A DNA stretch of 64,000 bases from Enterocloster asparagiformis (GTDB lineage: Bacteria; Bacillota; Clostridia; Lachnospirales; Lachnospiraceae): contig JAGZSY010000007.1 in NCBI GenBank assembly GCA_018380885.1, forward strand, positions 109,183 to 173,182, written 5' to 3'. Positions within the stretch are counted from its first letter, which is position 1, and each line of letters starts with the position of its first letter. The notes under the pieces were generated by a model. The model did no database searches. It saw only the letters and a program-made list of their open reading frames with translations, and was not told the DNA's origin. Shown in pieces: positions 20,099 to 29,318 of this stretch. A program made the translations under genes and the position numbers.

Positions 20099-21046
20099 AT
20101 GACCAGCAAAGAACTGATGTATGTAAAAACCATCGCGGAAGAGAAAAATATATCAAAGGCCGCCCAGAAATTGTTTGTGGCCCAGCCCTCTTTAAGCCAG
20201 TCCTTACAGCGCATCGAGGAGTCCCTGGGAACCAGGCTGTTCAACCGCACGGCCGGAGGCCTGACGTTAACCTACGCCGGGGAGCGGTACTATCACATGG
20301 CCGCCCAGATCCTGAAAATGTACGAGGACTTCGAGACCGAGGTCAGCGACATCAACAACCTGAAAACAGGGCGCATCCACCTGGGGATCACCAACCATCT
20401 GGGCACCATCGTGCTCTCCAGGGTGCTGCCCGCCTTCCACGCCGTCTGCCCCAACGTGGAGGTGTACGTGTCGGAGGAAAATTCCTGCACCCTGGACCAG
20501 AAAATCCTCAGCGGCGAATTGGATTTCGCGGTGATGCACGCGCCAGGCCGCGAGGAGTGGCAGCCCCTGATCAACTACGAGCTGCTGAAGGACGACCCCT
20601 TCCTCATCGCCCTGAAAAAGGACCATCCCCTGATCGCCCAGGCGGAATCCGTGCCGGACTCCCCTCACCCCCTGCTGGACCCGCGCCGCTTAAAGGACGA
20701 GCCCTTCATCATGCTCCACAAGCAGCAGCGCATCCGCCAGGTGACGGACTGGGTGCTGAAAAAAGCCCGCATCCAGCAGCCGCGCATCGTCCTGACCCTG
20801 CGCAGCTATGAGACGGCCCAGCTGCTGGCCGCCCAGGGCCTGGGCATCACCATGGTGCCGGCCCAGTACGCCAACATCAGCCAGCCCCGCCTGGCGCCCG
20901 CCTATCTCTCCATCCCCGCCAGGTATGAGGCCGGATGGAGCATGTGCATCTCCACCTTAAAGAGCGGCTTTTTGTCCCGGGCGGACCAGATGTTTATCTC
21001 CCTGGTCAGGGAACAGTTCGGGGATCAGGCAGACGGCGGCAAATGA
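20099..21046 (+). CDS. LysR-family regulator, candidate citrate-responsive (CcpC-like)
   Basis: 315 residues. N-terminal winged helix-turn-helix with NISKAAQKLFVAQPSLSQSL (residues 15-35) and LFNRTAGGLTLTYAGERY, then a two-lobe effector domain (about 90-305). It is divergent from the aconitase-family gene, and the shared gap contains two LysR-type T-N11-A dyads. LysR proteins usually control the divergent neighbour, so this is the best candidate to read tricarboxylate levels and act on the three dyad-bearing promoters. The ATG follows GAGGAGG. Ligand inferred, not shown. Confidence 0.9.
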   Translation: MTSKELMYVKTIAEEKNISKAAQKLFVAQPSLSQSLQRIEESLGTRLFNRTAGGLTLTYAGERYYHMAAQILKMYEDFETEVSDINNLKTGRIHLGITNHLGTIVLSRVLPAFHAVCPNVEVYVSEENSCTLDQKILSGELDFAVMHAPGREEWQPLINYELLKDDPFLIALKKDHPLIAQAESVPDSPHPLLDPRRLKDEPFIMLHKQQRIRQVTDWVLKKARIQQPRIVLTLRSYETAQLLAAQGLGITMVPAQYANISQPRLAPAYLSIPARYEAGWSMCISTLKSGFLSRADQMFISLVREQFGDQADGGK

Positions 21047-21075
21047 CGCGCCCGCCCTTTTTCCTCCCGCCTGTG

Positions 21076-21104
21076 TTGAGTTTTGATACGGATAATGTTA
21101 TGAT
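21076..21104 (+). promoter_or_regulatory. Promoter of the second LysR gene
   Basis: TTGAGT (21076-21081), 17-base spacer, TATGAT (21099-21104), about 70 bases before the start codon. Confidence 0.7.
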
Positions 21105-21174
21105 TTTATAAGATGCGACGATTGATATTGGTTCCCGCTGTTTGGGAAGCCCGACAGACGAAAGAAGGTATTAT

Positions 21175-22113
21175 ATGAATCCGAAACATGCACAGTACAT
21201 GCTCACCGTATACCAGGAGGGCAGCATCACCAACGCCGCCAAAAAGCTGTATGTCTCACAGCCCTCCTTAAGCCAGATGATCAAGCTGGTGGAGACCAAT
21301 CTGGGCGCGCCCATCTTCAACCGCTCCACCGATCCGCTGACCCTGACCTACGCCGGCGAAAAATACATCGAGGCGGCCCAGAAGATCCTGACCATCAACG
21401 CCAACCTGGCCCGGGAGATCGAGGAGATCAACGACGAGGAACACGGGAAAATCCGCCTGGGCATCCCGGTGCAGCGCGGGATGCAGGTTCTCCCCTATGT
21501 GCTTCCCAAATTTTTCCAAAAGTACCCCCATGTGGACGTGGTGATCTCCGAGCACGGCTCCTCCGCCATCGACAAGCTGGTGTTGGACGGCACGGTGGAC
21601 CTGGCCTGCATGACCACGGTTCCCAAGCACGACGAGCTGAATTATATCATTGTGGAGAAGGAACAGCTGGTGCTGCTCGCCAGCAAGAACACAGAGCTGG
21701 CGCGGCGGATCCCCAGCGGCACGCCCATCTCCATCCTGGAGGCCAAAAATGAAAAGTTCGTCTCCAACAAGCACGGGCACAGCGTGCGCACGCTCCAGGA
21801 CAGCCTGTTCATCACCAACAACATCCAGCCCAAGATTATCCTGGAGACCATGAGCATCGAAATCGAAAAAAAGGTGGCCCTGGCCTGCGATGCCGTGACC
21901 ATCTGCCCGCTGAATTACATTGAAAACACCGATGAGATACGCAGCCAGGCGGCCCTGTATCCCCTAAAGAACACGGACAGCCTGCGCCACTGCTATATCT
22001 GCCACCGCAAGGAGCTGTACCTGACCAAGTATATGAAGGATTTTATCAATATCCTGCTGGAGGTGGAGAATCCCTTTATGAAGGACCACCCCCTATCCAA
22101 ATATCAGCCCTAA
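21175..22113 (+). CDS. LysR-family transcriptional regulator
   Basis: 312 residues; helix-turn-helix with SITNAAKKLYVSQPSLSQMI at residues 16-35, then IFNRSTDPLTLTYAGEKY and a periplasmic-binding-like effector domain. The DNA-binding half is closely similar to that of the LysR protein just upstream, so the two may be an old duplication, but the effector halves differ. The start at 21175 follows AAGAAGG; the longer frame to 21142 has no ribosome site. Its 3' end overlaps the convergent chromate-type transporter gene by 21 bases. Target genes unknown. Confidence 0.9.
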   Translation: MNPKHAQYMLTVYQEGSITNAAKKLYVSQPSLSQMIKLVETNLGAPIFNRSTDPLTLTYAGEKYIEAAQKILTINANLAREIEEINDEEHGKIRLGIPVQRGMQVLPYVLPKFFQKYPHVDVVISEHGSSAIDKLVLDGTVDLACMTTVPKHDELNYIIVEKEQLVLLASKNTELARRIPSGTPISILEAKNEKFVSNKHGHSVRTLQDSLFITNNIQPKIILETMSIEIEKKVALACDAVTICPLNYIENTDEIRSQAALYPLKNTDSLRHCYICHRKELYLTKYMKDFINILLEVENPFMKDHPLSKYQP

Positions 22114-22620
22114 TACGGCGGCCAGCAAAATGGTCCTGGGCACGCTCAGGTGGAAACGGATCATGACAGCGGCCGTGAGCACGGCGATAATCACCATGTT
22201 CCACTGCACCATATTGTTGGCCAGCAGAATGGAGTGGCCCATGGTCAGCCCCACCGAGAACACCATGCCCAGGCACACGGGCCGGACTCCGCCAAGGGCG
22301 GCTTCCAGCGCCGGATTATCCTTGAGCTTGAGAATAAATCTGGCCGCCACCATACACAGGGTGAGGGAGGGCATCATCACGCCCAGGCTGGCGGCCAGGG
22401 AGCCGGCCAGCCCTGCCGTGCGCAGGCCCACGAAGGTTGCGCAGTTGATCCCCAGGGAACCGGGCGTCATCTCCGCGATGGCCACGATATCCAGCACCTC
22501 GCCGGCCGTCATCCAGCCGTAGCGCAGCACCTCGTCGTTGATCACCGGGATCATGGTGGTCCCGCCAAAGCTGAAGAAGCCGATTTTTAAGAAAGACCAG
22601 AACAGCTGCAGATAAATCAT
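22093..22620 (-). CDS. Chromate transporter (ChrA) family, second half-size subunit
   Basis: 175 residues with about 6 hydrophobic segments. SFLKIGFFSFGGTTMIPVI at the N terminus and AEMTPGSLGINCATFVG are hallmark ChrA motifs. The short-chain ChrA proteins occur as adjacent gene pairs whose products work together as a heterodimer. Start ATG at 22620 overlaps the stop of the partner gene (ATGA). In gut anaerobes without chromate exposure, sulfate or another oxyanion may be the true substrate (inference). Confidence 0.9.
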   Translation of the reverse strand: MIYLQLFWSFLKIGFFSFGGTTMIPVINDEVLRYGWMTAGEVLDIVAIAEMTPGSLGINCATFVGLRTAGLAGSLAASLGVMMPSLTLCMVAARFILKLKDNPALEAALGGVRPVCLGMVFSVGLTMGHSILLANNMVQWNMVIIAVLTAAVMIRFHLSVPRTILLAAVLGLIFG

Positions 22621-23210
22621 TTCTTGCGCCCTCCTCTCCCGGCCGCCAGGGTCAGAAGCCCGAGCGCGGCCCCGCCCAGGACCACCAGAATTTTAGCCAC
22701 TCCGGTGAAGGTGCAGATGATCAGCGCCAGGGCGGCCAGCACATAGCTCCACCTGCCGGTCAGGGATTTTTCCCGCAGCCTCAGGGCAGCTCCCAGGATA
22801 ATGGGGATCACCGCGCAGCGCACGCCGTCCAGCGCGCGGGCCACCAACACATTGTTTTTCAGCGCCGAGTAAAAATATGTAACCACCGCGATACAGAGCA
22901 GAGCGGGCAGCGACAGGCCGAAGGCGGCCAGCACCGCGCCCCAGAAGCCCGCCGTGGTGTATCCGAACAGCACGGCGATGTTGATGATCATAATCCCCGG
23001 AAAGGACCTTCCCAGGGAGATAAAGTCCACCAGCTGCTCCTCGTCGATCCACGCTCTGCGATCCACGAACTCCTCCTGCATCTGCGCGATAATTCCCCAG
23101 CCTCCGCCGAAGGTGACGCAGCCAATCTTAAACATCACGGTAAAAATCGTCAACAGACGGTTTTCTTTTTTTCCCTCACCGGCGCACACCGCCTCCTGTG
23201 TGGTCTGCAA
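22617..23210 (-). CDS. Chromate transporter (ChrA) family, first half-size subunit
   Basis: 197 residues, about 6 membrane segments, with FKIGCVTFGGGWGIIAQMQ and LGRSFPGIMIINIAVLFGY, the same paired motifs as the downstream partner. The open frame could start at a GTG (23219), but that codon overlaps the AGGAGG site. The TTG at 23210 has ideal spacing and is preferred. The probable promoter is GTGAAA-N17-TATAAT around 23280-23310. The leader contains a CCGGCC/GGCCGG hairpin. Confidence 0.87.
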   Translation of the reverse strand: MQTTQEAVCAGEGKKENRLLTIFTVMFKIGCVTFGGGWGIIAQMQEEFVDRRAWIDEEQLVDFISLGRSFPGIMIINIAVLFGYTTAGFWGAVLAAFGLSLPALLCIAVVTYFYSALKNNVLVARALDGVRCAVIPIILGAALRLREKSLTGRWSYVLAALALIICTFTGVAKILVVLGGAALGLLTLAAGRGGRKK

Positions 23211-23348
23211 TCCGCGCACCTCCTTTTTCTAAATATCTTTCTGGATTTAACCGGCCCAGGCCGGCTTTTAATCCATTATACCCCGAAACCCGCCCTATTT
23301 CACCCGTTTTTTCCAAATACAGCCATATCATTTTTCTTATATCCCATA

Positions 23349-23386
23349 TTGAAAAGGGCTATACTTGCCCAAAGTACAGCCCTTTT
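23349..23386. terminator. Terminator of the cell-wall hydrolase gene
   Basis: AAAAGGGCT (23352-23360) pairs with AGCCCTTTT (23378-23386), with an inner ACTT/AAGT stem. T-rich on both strands; it ends the minus-strand hydrolase transcript 64 bases after the stop. Confidence 0.82.
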
Positions 23387-23449
23387 CCTGTCTGCGGCGG
23401 CCCCGGCGGGAGGATTGTCCGGCTTCGCCCCGCGGCCACTGCGTCCATA

Positions 23450-24028
23450 TCAATAACAATAGTAATGGTATCCGGTCCGCAGATAAACCCCTTTTCCCTG
23501 CCTGCCGCCGGACTGGAACACCACGTTTCCGGGCAGCACGCTGCCGTTCTCCAGCAGCCATCTGGCGTTGGCCCAGTTGGCCGCTGTGGGCGTGCGGTAA
23601 TAATTGCCGTCCCGGGTGCAGGAGTACTGGCCCGGCTGGAACACCACGCCCTTGATGGTTCCCGGGTAGCGGCCGCTGTTCATGCGGTTTAAGACCACGG
23701 AGCCGATATAGCGCTGCTCGTCGTCGGGGCAATTCTGCGCTTCCCCGCAGATCACGTGGGCCAGCACGTAGAGGTCCTCCTCGGTCCAGCCCCGGTACGG
23801 CGCAGCCGTCCCCGCCCCCGGTCCCTGGCAGAGCTCCACTGTTCCCTCCGGCGCGGCCGCCGGCTGCCGGGTCCCCGGGCCGTTGGACTCCACATAGATC
23901 ACCCCCGGCCCCTCTACTCTGGCGGCCGTCTCCGGCTTCATGGCCTGAATCTCCTGAGCTTGTACCGATGTGGTCATAACCGCGGCCGCAAACAGCGCCG
24001 CCGCTGCGATCTGTTTCAATTTCACCAT
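23450..24028 (-). CDS. Exported cell-wall hydrolase, SleB/CwlJ family
   Basis: 192 residues. Signal peptide MVKLKQIAAAALFAAAVMTT cleaved near VQAQ, then a linker of about 60 residues rich in Pro, Gly and Glu. The Hydrolase_2 domain (about 85-192) begins with EEDLYVLAHVICGEAQNCP, with the catalytic Glu in GEA, and continues with YIGSVVLNRMNSGRYP. Such proteins cut peptidoglycan; in spore-formers the family includes the cortex-lytic SleB and CwlJ, while versions with a plain signal peptide also act during vegetative growth. No wall-binding repeats are present. Confidence 0.9.
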   Translation of the reverse strand: MVKLKQIAAAALFAAAVMTTSVQAQEIQAMKPETAARVEGPGVIYVESNGPGTRQPAAAPEGTVELCQGPGAGTAAPYRGWTEEDLYVLAHVICGEAQNCPDDEQRYIGSVVLNRMNSGRYPGTIKGVVFQPGQYSCTRDGNYYRTPTAANWANARWLLENGSVLPGNVVFQSGGRQGKGVYLRTGYHYYCY

Positions 24029-24127
24029 ATAAAAAATCCTCCTGATTGGATTTGCACACGCATCTCTTCAAAGAGGATTTTATCCAGTTTTTCACTAATT
24101 ATTACAAAAAAGTTACAAAATGATGAA

Positions 24128-25255
24128 CTAAACCTTCCCGTTCAGCCGCAGACTGGCCGCAATCTCCCTCAGCCTGGGCAGCGCGGCGGCAAAAAAGCGC
24201 TTGTAGGATTGGCAGAAATAATTCTTCCCCAGCGCGCCCTCCGCCCCTGTCTCCCTGTTTCTGCGGCAGCCGCCCCGGCAGAGCCGGACGTAGGGACAGG
24301 CCAGGCATTCCGGGTCCGGCTCCAGAGAAGCCTGGACAAAACCGGACTCCCGGCCGCGCTGCGCCAGCTCCTCCAGCGTGTGCTCGCGAAAGCTGCCCAT
24401 CCGGAACCGGTCCAGCACGTAGAAGTCGCAGGGGTAGACTGAGCCGTCCGCCTCCACCACGAACTGGAGGCTGCAGTGCCCCCTCTGCTCGCAGGACTCC
24501 GGCTCATAGCCAACCAGCAGGGCGACATAGTTCTCAAACTGCCGGATATAGGGCTGTCGCCCCTTCTGCACGTCCAGATACCACAGGTTGAACAGCTTGA
24601 TCAGGAAATCCCCGTAGGCCTCGGGGGTCAGAGAGTATTCCCTGCCCCCCGCCGGCTCTCCCAAAGGGTCCAGGCAGGCGATATACTGCTGGTAACGGAA
24701 ATGGTTTTTCGCGTAAAAGGCGTATATCTTTTCCGGACGGGCGGCGGTGGCCCGGTTCACCACGGTCAGGATATTGTACTCCACGTGAAAGCGGTCAAAC
24801 AGGCCGGCGGTTTTCATCACCGTCTCAAAGGTGGTGCTCCCGTCCGCCCCCGCGCGGTAGGCGTCGTGGGTGTATTTGACGCCGTCCAGGGAAAGGCCCA
24901 CCAGAAAATGATTTTCCGCAAAAAACGCGGCCCACTCCTCGTCCAGGCCGCAGCCGTTGGTCTGGATGGCGTTGGAGATGTGCACGCCCTTGGCGTTGCA
25001 GGCTTTCTCCAGGCGGATCAGCTCCCGGAAAAAATCCAGGCCCGCCAGGGTCGGCTCCCCGCCCTGAAAGGTAAACCCGCACTCCGTATCCGCAAAGGCC
25101 AGGCTTTTCTCCACCACGGCCTTAAGCGTGTCCTTGGACATGATCCCGTAGTTCACGGTCCCGCGCTTGTGCATCTCGTCGTAATAAAAACAGTATTTGC
25201 ACCTCAGGTTGCAGGAACCCGAGGCTGGCTTAATCAACAGTTGTATGGGCGGCAT
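24128..25255 (-). CDS. Anaerobic sulfatase-maturing radical SAM enzyme
   Basis: 375 residues. Radical-SAM cluster motif CNLRCKYC at residues 16-23, SAM-binding GGEP near 74, and a C-terminal SPASM domain with CEQRGHC and VYPCDFYVLDRF (about 255-280) and CLACPYVRLCRGGC (about 315-330) for two auxiliary [4Fe-4S] clusters. anSMEs oxidise the active-site Cys or Ser of sulfatases to formylglycine without oxygen. The Cys-type sulfatase it needs is in the same operon, two genes upstream. Start ATG at 25255 follows GGAGGAGG; the 36-codon extension overlaps the preceding gene and lacks family similarity. Confidence 0.95.
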   Translation of the reverse strand: MPPIQLLIKPASGSCNLRCKYCFYYDEMHKRGTVNYGIMSKDTLKAVVEKSLAFADTECGFTFQGGEPTLAGLDFFRELIRLEKACNAKGVHISNAIQTNGCGLDEEWAAFFAENHFLVGLSLDGVKYTHDAYRAGADGSTTFETVMKTAGLFDRFHVEYNILTVVNRATAARPEKIYAFYAKNHFRYQQYIACLDPLGEPAGGREYSLTPEAYGDFLIKLFNLWYLDVQKGRQPYIRQFENYVALLVGYEPESCEQRGHCSLQFVVEADGSVYPCDFYVLDRFRMGSFREHTLEELAQRGRESGFVQASLEPDPECLACPYVRLCRGGCRRNRETGAEGALGKNYFCQSYKRFFAAALPRLREIAASLRLNGKV

Positions 25256-25301
25256 GGCCGTTCCTCCTCCCTTTTCGCCGCGCGGGACCGGCCCGCGGGT
25301 C

Positions 25302-26417
25302 TCACTTTTGTCCTCCGATCGTCCGGATGGAGCGGCCCTCGTAGATGCGCGGCTCAAACACATAGCTGTAGCCGTTGTCCGCGTACTCGTGATTCTCGAT
25401 CATGCGCAGCAGCCGGCTTCCCACCTGCTGGCCCATCTGGTAGCCCGGGTGCACGGAGCAGGTGATCCCCGCCTCCTCCCAGTCGCTGCCGGAATAGTCG
25501 AAGCAGACCAGGGAATAATCCTCCGGCACCCGTTTGCCCGCCTCCTCCATGAACCGCTGCACCGCCTTCAAAATCATGTAGTTGCAGCAGACAACGGCCG
25601 TGCATTTCGGCAGACCCTTCAAGAACTTCCCCACTTCCTTATAAAAGCCGCCGCTGTGGGCCTCGTTGGACACGCACCATTTCACATAGTCGTCGTCGAA
25701 CTCCACCCCGTACTTGCGCAGGGCCGTCACATAGCCCCGGAATTTTTCAATACTCTGGTAATTGTCGTACACGAAAATCCCCGCGATGTGCTTGTGGCCC
25801 GCCCGGGTCAGCCGTCCCAACAGCTCCAGGGCGCATTTCCAGTCGTTGTTGATCACCCGGGGATACTTTAACTCCTTGTAGTAATTGTTGTAAAAAATCA
25901 CCGGGATTTTCTTCTGGTAAATGTACCGGTAGCAGTCCAGATTGGGGTTTAACAGGCTGGCCTTCACGCCGTCCACAATGAAGCCGTCGTAATCCTGATA
26001 GGCCACCACGTTCAGACAGTTGCGCTCGCTTAAAAATTTGTTGTCCGTAAAAAAGAGGTGCAAATCCGCCTGCTTCTCCTTCATCACATTGCGGACGCCG
26101 CTTATGAGGCCGGAGTTGGCGTTGGCGTCCTGCCCCTGTAAAATAAGGCCGATTTTAACACAGGCGGAAGCGTTGCCCAGCTCCCTGGACAACGCCACCG
26201 CCTTGTTGATATAGGTTCCGCTGCCTCTGACCTTGTAGACAAATTCCTCCTTCGCCAGGCGGTCCAGGGCCTGGCGCACCGTCTCTCTGCTCACGTCCAG
26301 CCGCATGCAGATCACATGCTCGGACGGCAGCTTTAAATTGGCGGAAAATTTGTTCTCGTCGATATAGGCGCGAATCCAGTTATATACTTTATCCGATTTT
26401 CTTCCCAGAGCGCTCAT
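25302..26417 (-). CDS. GntR-type regulator with LacI-like sugar/ligand-binding domain
   Basis: 371 residues. GntR winged helix (about 5-75): LPSEHVICMRLDVSRETVRQ and LDRLAKEEFVYKVRGSGTYI. The C-terminal half is a periplasmic-binding-protein fold of the LacI/GalR sort (IGLILQGQDANANSG; ITCSVHPGYQMGQQVGSRLL). Such AraR-like regulators release DNA on binding a small ligand. It lies between the sulfatase and its maturase, so it probably controls the operon that starts at tctC, where repeated AAAGTTGTAT half-sites flank the promoter. Start is the ATG at 26417 or a GTG two codons earlier. Confidence 0.9.
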   Translation of the reverse strand: MSALGRKSDKVYNWIRAYIDENKFSANLKLPSEHVICMRLDVSRETVRQALDRLAKEEFVYKVRGSGTYINKAVALSRELGNASACVKIGLILQGQDANANSGLISGVRNVMKEKQADLHLFFTDNKFLSERNCLNVVAYQDYDGFIVDGVKASLLNPNLDCYRYIYQKKIPVIFYNNYYKELKYPRVINNDWKCALELLGRLTRAGHKHIAGIFVYDNYQSIEKFRGYVTALRKYGVEFDDDYVKWCVSNEAHSGGFYKEVGKFLKGLPKCTAVVCCNYMILKAVQRFMEEAGKRVPEDYSLVCFDYSGSDWEEAGITCSVHPGYQMGQQVGSRLLRMIENHEYADNGYSYVFEPRIYEGRSIRTIGGQK

Positions 26418-26444
26418 GTACACCTCACTCCCGCAGAATCCTCT

Positions 26445-27803
26445 CTACTCTCCGTCGATTATGCGAGGCCTGGCTCCTTCCGCCCGGTAAATCCAGTCCA
26501 GAAGCTTCCCTCTCAGCTCCTCCTTCACCGGTCTCAAGGACTCGTCGCCGATGCGGTTGTGGAGCTGGAATGGGTCTGTGCGCATATCGTACAGGAAATC
26601 GTCCGCGTACACCTGCGCGGACGCCGCCTCCCCGCCGCCCACGCCCGGGGCGTACACTGCGTACAGGTAGTCGGCGGTGCGCACCGCCCGGCCCACGCGG
26701 CTCTCGGAAATCTGCATATAGACCTCGTCAGGTCTATTATCAGTCTTTCCCAACGCCACGTCAAGCAGATTTTCGCCGATCATCCGGCCGCCCACGTCCA
26801 CCCCCGCCAGGGCCAGAATGGTCTTTGGCAGGCTCTCCGTGCTCACCAGCGCTTTGACCTCCCTGCCTCCCTTAAAGGGTCCGCCCGCGATCACCAGCGG
26901 CACGTGGGAGGCCGCGTCGTGACAGGAGCGCTTGTAGTCGTCATAGCCGTTTAAATGTCCGTCCAGGTTGCGGGTCCTGAAATGGGAGCCGTGGTCCGAG
27001 GCGAAAATGATCACGGTGTCGTCGTAGATCCCCTCGTCCTTCAGCTTGCGTATCAGGCGTCCCAGATTCTCGTCCAGTCTGGCGCAGGCTCCCAGGTAGT
27101 CCGGGTACTCCTCCCGGCTGTCCCCGCCCAGCGCTTCAAGGTCCCCGGGCAGCACAAAGTCCTTAAACCGCTGCCCGGAGCCCGCCGGCCCCTCGTAGTG
27201 CTTCCGGTCGTTCTGGTGATGGGGCTCGATGTGGGAGATTGTCATGAAGAACGGCTTTTCACGGTCCCTCACCTCGAAGAAATCCAGCGCCATATCCGTG
27301 ATGCAATCCACCCGGTAGCCCTTGAAATCGATCCGCCTGTCGTTCTCGTCGAACACGTACCCGTCGTAGCCGTGGGAGGTAAATTCCAGCACGTCCGCCG
27401 CCCGCCAGTACCCGGTGTAGCCGCCCCGCAGCTCCCTGGGCACGGCTGTCACGGTATGGTCGATGCGGGGCGGCTTCTCCAGCTCCCCGTCGCTGGCCAG
27501 GTGCCACTTCCCGATGTAGGCTGTCTCATACCCGGCCTCCTCGATGTAATCGGCCAGCGTCTTGACATTGGCCGGCAGCATGATATTGTTGCGGAAGCAC
27601 CCCGTTTCCGTGGCGTACCGCCCTGTCTGGAACAGGGCCCGGCAGGGGCCGCACACCGGCTGGGGCGAAAAGGCCATGTCGAACTTTACGCCCTCCCCGG
27701 CCAGGCGGTCCAGGTTGGGCGTGATATCCAGGGGCTGCCCGAAGCAGCCGCAGGTGTCCGCCCTCTGCTGGTCTGTGAAATAAAAAATAATATTGTAAGC
27801 CAT
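26445..27803 (-). CDS. Cys-type sulfatase, cytosolic
   Basis: 452 residues of the alkaline-phosphatase-superfamily sulfatase class I. The N-terminal FYFTDQQRADTCG gives the metal-binding Asp, and the formylglycine signature is VCGPCRALFQTGR, a CxPxR motif near residue 51. Further metal residues sit in FASDHGSH (about 280) and ISHIEPHH. No signal peptide is present, so hydrolysis should happen inside the cell after uptake. The active-site Cys needs anSME, encoded downstream. It lies 3 bases after the TctA gene. Closest types are choline-sulfatase-like or carbohydrate-sulfatase-like; substrate not assigned. Confidence 0.93.
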   Translation of the reverse strand: MAYNIIFYFTDQQRADTCGCFGQPLDITPNLDRLAGEGVKFDMAFSPQPVCGPCRALFQTGRYATETGCFRNNIMLPANVKTLADYIEEAGYETAYIGKWHLASDGELEKPPRIDHTVTAVPRELRGGYTGYWRAADVLEFTSHGYDGYVFDENDRRIDFKGYRVDCITDMALDFFEVRDREKPFFMTISHIEPHHQNDRKHYEGPAGSGQRFKDFVLPGDLEALGGDSREEYPDYLGACARLDENLGRLIRKLKDEGIYDDTVIIFASDHGSHFRTRNLDGHLNGYDDYKRSCHDAASHVPLVIAGGPFKGGREVKALVSTESLPKTILALAGVDVGGRMIGENLLDVALGKTDNRPDEVYMQISESRVGRAVRTADYLYAVYAPGVGGGEAASAQVYADDFLYDMRTDPFQLHNRIGDESLRPVKEELRGKLLDWIYRAEGARPRIIDGE

Positions 27804-27806
27804 GTC

Positions 27807-29303
27807 CTACTCCCCTTTCCCTGCGTTTCGTTCCTTGATCTTACTCTTAATGATCATCGCCACCGCGGCCGTAATCATCACCAGAAATGCGATGCAGTAG
27901 CCGCTGCCCACAAAGATCGACAGGCTGCCCTCGGAGAGCAGCAGCGCCCGGCGGAAATTGGTCTCCGTCATATTTCCCAGCACCAGCCCCAGCAGAATCG
28001 GGACTGTGGGAAAGTCCAGCTTGTAGAGGGTCCAGGCGATCACCGCGAATACCAGGATCACCGCCACGTCGAAATAGGATTTGTTGATGGAGTAAGCCCC
28101 CGCAAAGCAGAAAATGACGATAATGGGCGTCAGTATCTCCTGGGGAATGGACACCACCTTGGCAAAGAGCTTTGTCAGATACTTGCCCTGGATCAGCATG
28201 AACAGGTTCACGAACAGCAGGCCGATCATGATGGCGTACATAATGTCACCCTGGGTGGTGAACAGGCTCAGCCCCGGGTTGAGACCGTTGATCATCAGGG
28301 CCGACAGCATGATGGCCACGCAGCCGTCGCCCGGGATTCCCAGGGTCAAAAGGGGGATCAGGGTCGCGCCGGTCACGGCGTTGTTGGCGCTCTCAGCGGC
28401 GGCTATGCCCTCCACCGAGCCGTGCCCGAACTCCTCCTTGTGACGGGAGATGGCCTTGGCCCGGTCATAGCTGAACCAGGAGGCCATGGATGCGCCGGTG
28501 CCCGGGATGATCCCGATAACGGTGCCGATCAGGGAGGACAAAAGCACAGGCGGAAGCATGCGCTTGTACTCGCTCTTTGTGATGGTCCCGTCGTCCTTAA
28601 TCCGCTCCGTGTCCAGCACAAGCCGCCCCGGCTTGGACTCCGCTTTCTTTAAAATCTCGATCAATGCGAAGAGCCCGATCAGGCAGATGGCCAGGTCCAG
28701 CCCCATGTAAAGCCGGGGGATTCCAAAGGTAAAGCGGTCGTAGCTGGTCAGCGGGTCCGACCCGATGCAGGAGATGAACAGACCGACGCAGGCGGAAATG
28801 ATGCCCTTGACCATGCTCTTGCCGGAGATGCCCGCGATGATGGTCAGCCCGAACAGGCAGACCAAAAAGTATTCCGCCGTGCCCAGCTGGGCCGAAACCT
28901 TCGCCACCTGGGGCGCCAGAAACAGCAGCATGAGGGCTGAGAAGATGCCCCCGAAGGTGGACGCGTACAGCGCGATTTTCAGAGCCGCCTTGGTGCGCCC
29001 CTTCTGGGACAGCGGGTGGCCGTCCAGCATGGTGGTGGCCGCGTGGGGCGTTCCCGGGGTGTTGATCAGGATTGCGGACACGCTGCCGCCGTAGCCGCCC
29101 GCGCAGTAGATTCCCAGCAGAAACATCATGCCCGGCACGGCCGTCATCTTGTAGGTGAACGGCAGAAACAGGATGATGCACAGGATCACCGTCAGGCCCG
29201 GGATGGCCGCAAACACGGAGCCGATAAACACGCCCAGGTTGATCCAGAGGAAGTTTTCCGGCGTAAACAGCAGCTTAATGGCGGGAAGTATAAAATTCGA
29301 CAT
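27807..29303 (-). CDS. tctA: Tripartite tricarboxylate transporter, large membrane subunit
   Basis: 498 residues with about 11-12 membrane segments. TctA-family signatures: INTPGTPHAATTMLDGHPL (about 84-102), GTGASMASWFSYDRAK (about 267), TLGIPGDGCVAIMLSALMI and the NGLNPGLSLF segment. It forms the membrane channel with TctB for Na+- or H+-driven uptake of an organic anion delivered by TctC. Start follows GAGAGGGGGAG. Gap to the TctB gene is 15 bases. Confidence 0.96.
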   Translation of the reverse strand: MSNFILPAIKLLFTPENFLWINLGVFIGSVFAAIPGLTVILCIILFLPFTYKMTAVPGMMFLLGIYCAGGYGGSVSAILINTPGTPHAATTMLDGHPLSQKGRTKAALKIALYASTFGGIFSALMLLFLAPQVAKVSAQLGTAEYFLVCLFGLTIIAGISGKSMVKGIISACVGLFISCIGSDPLTSYDRFTFGIPRLYMGLDLAICLIGLFALIEILKKAESKPGRLVLDTERIKDDGTITKSEYKRMLPPVLLSSLIGTVIGIIPGTGASMASWFSYDRAKAISRHKEEFGHGSVEGIAAAESANNAVTGATLIPLLTLGIPGDGCVAIMLSALMINGLNPGLSLFTTQGDIMYAIMIGLLFVNLFMLIQGKYLTKLFAKVVSIPQEILTPIIVIFCFAGAYSINKSYFDVAVILVFAVIAWTLYKLDFPTVPILLGLVLGNMTETNFRRALLLSEGSLSIFVGSGYCIAFLVMITAAVAMIIKSKIKERNAGKGE

Positions 29304-29318
29304 CGTTTCTCCCCCTCT

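Noticed and set aside
26955..28652. 565-codon plus-strand open frame across the sulfatase and tctA genes
   Set aside because: It spans two well-supported minus-strand genes and has low-complexity Gln/His/Gly composition without any recognisable domain.
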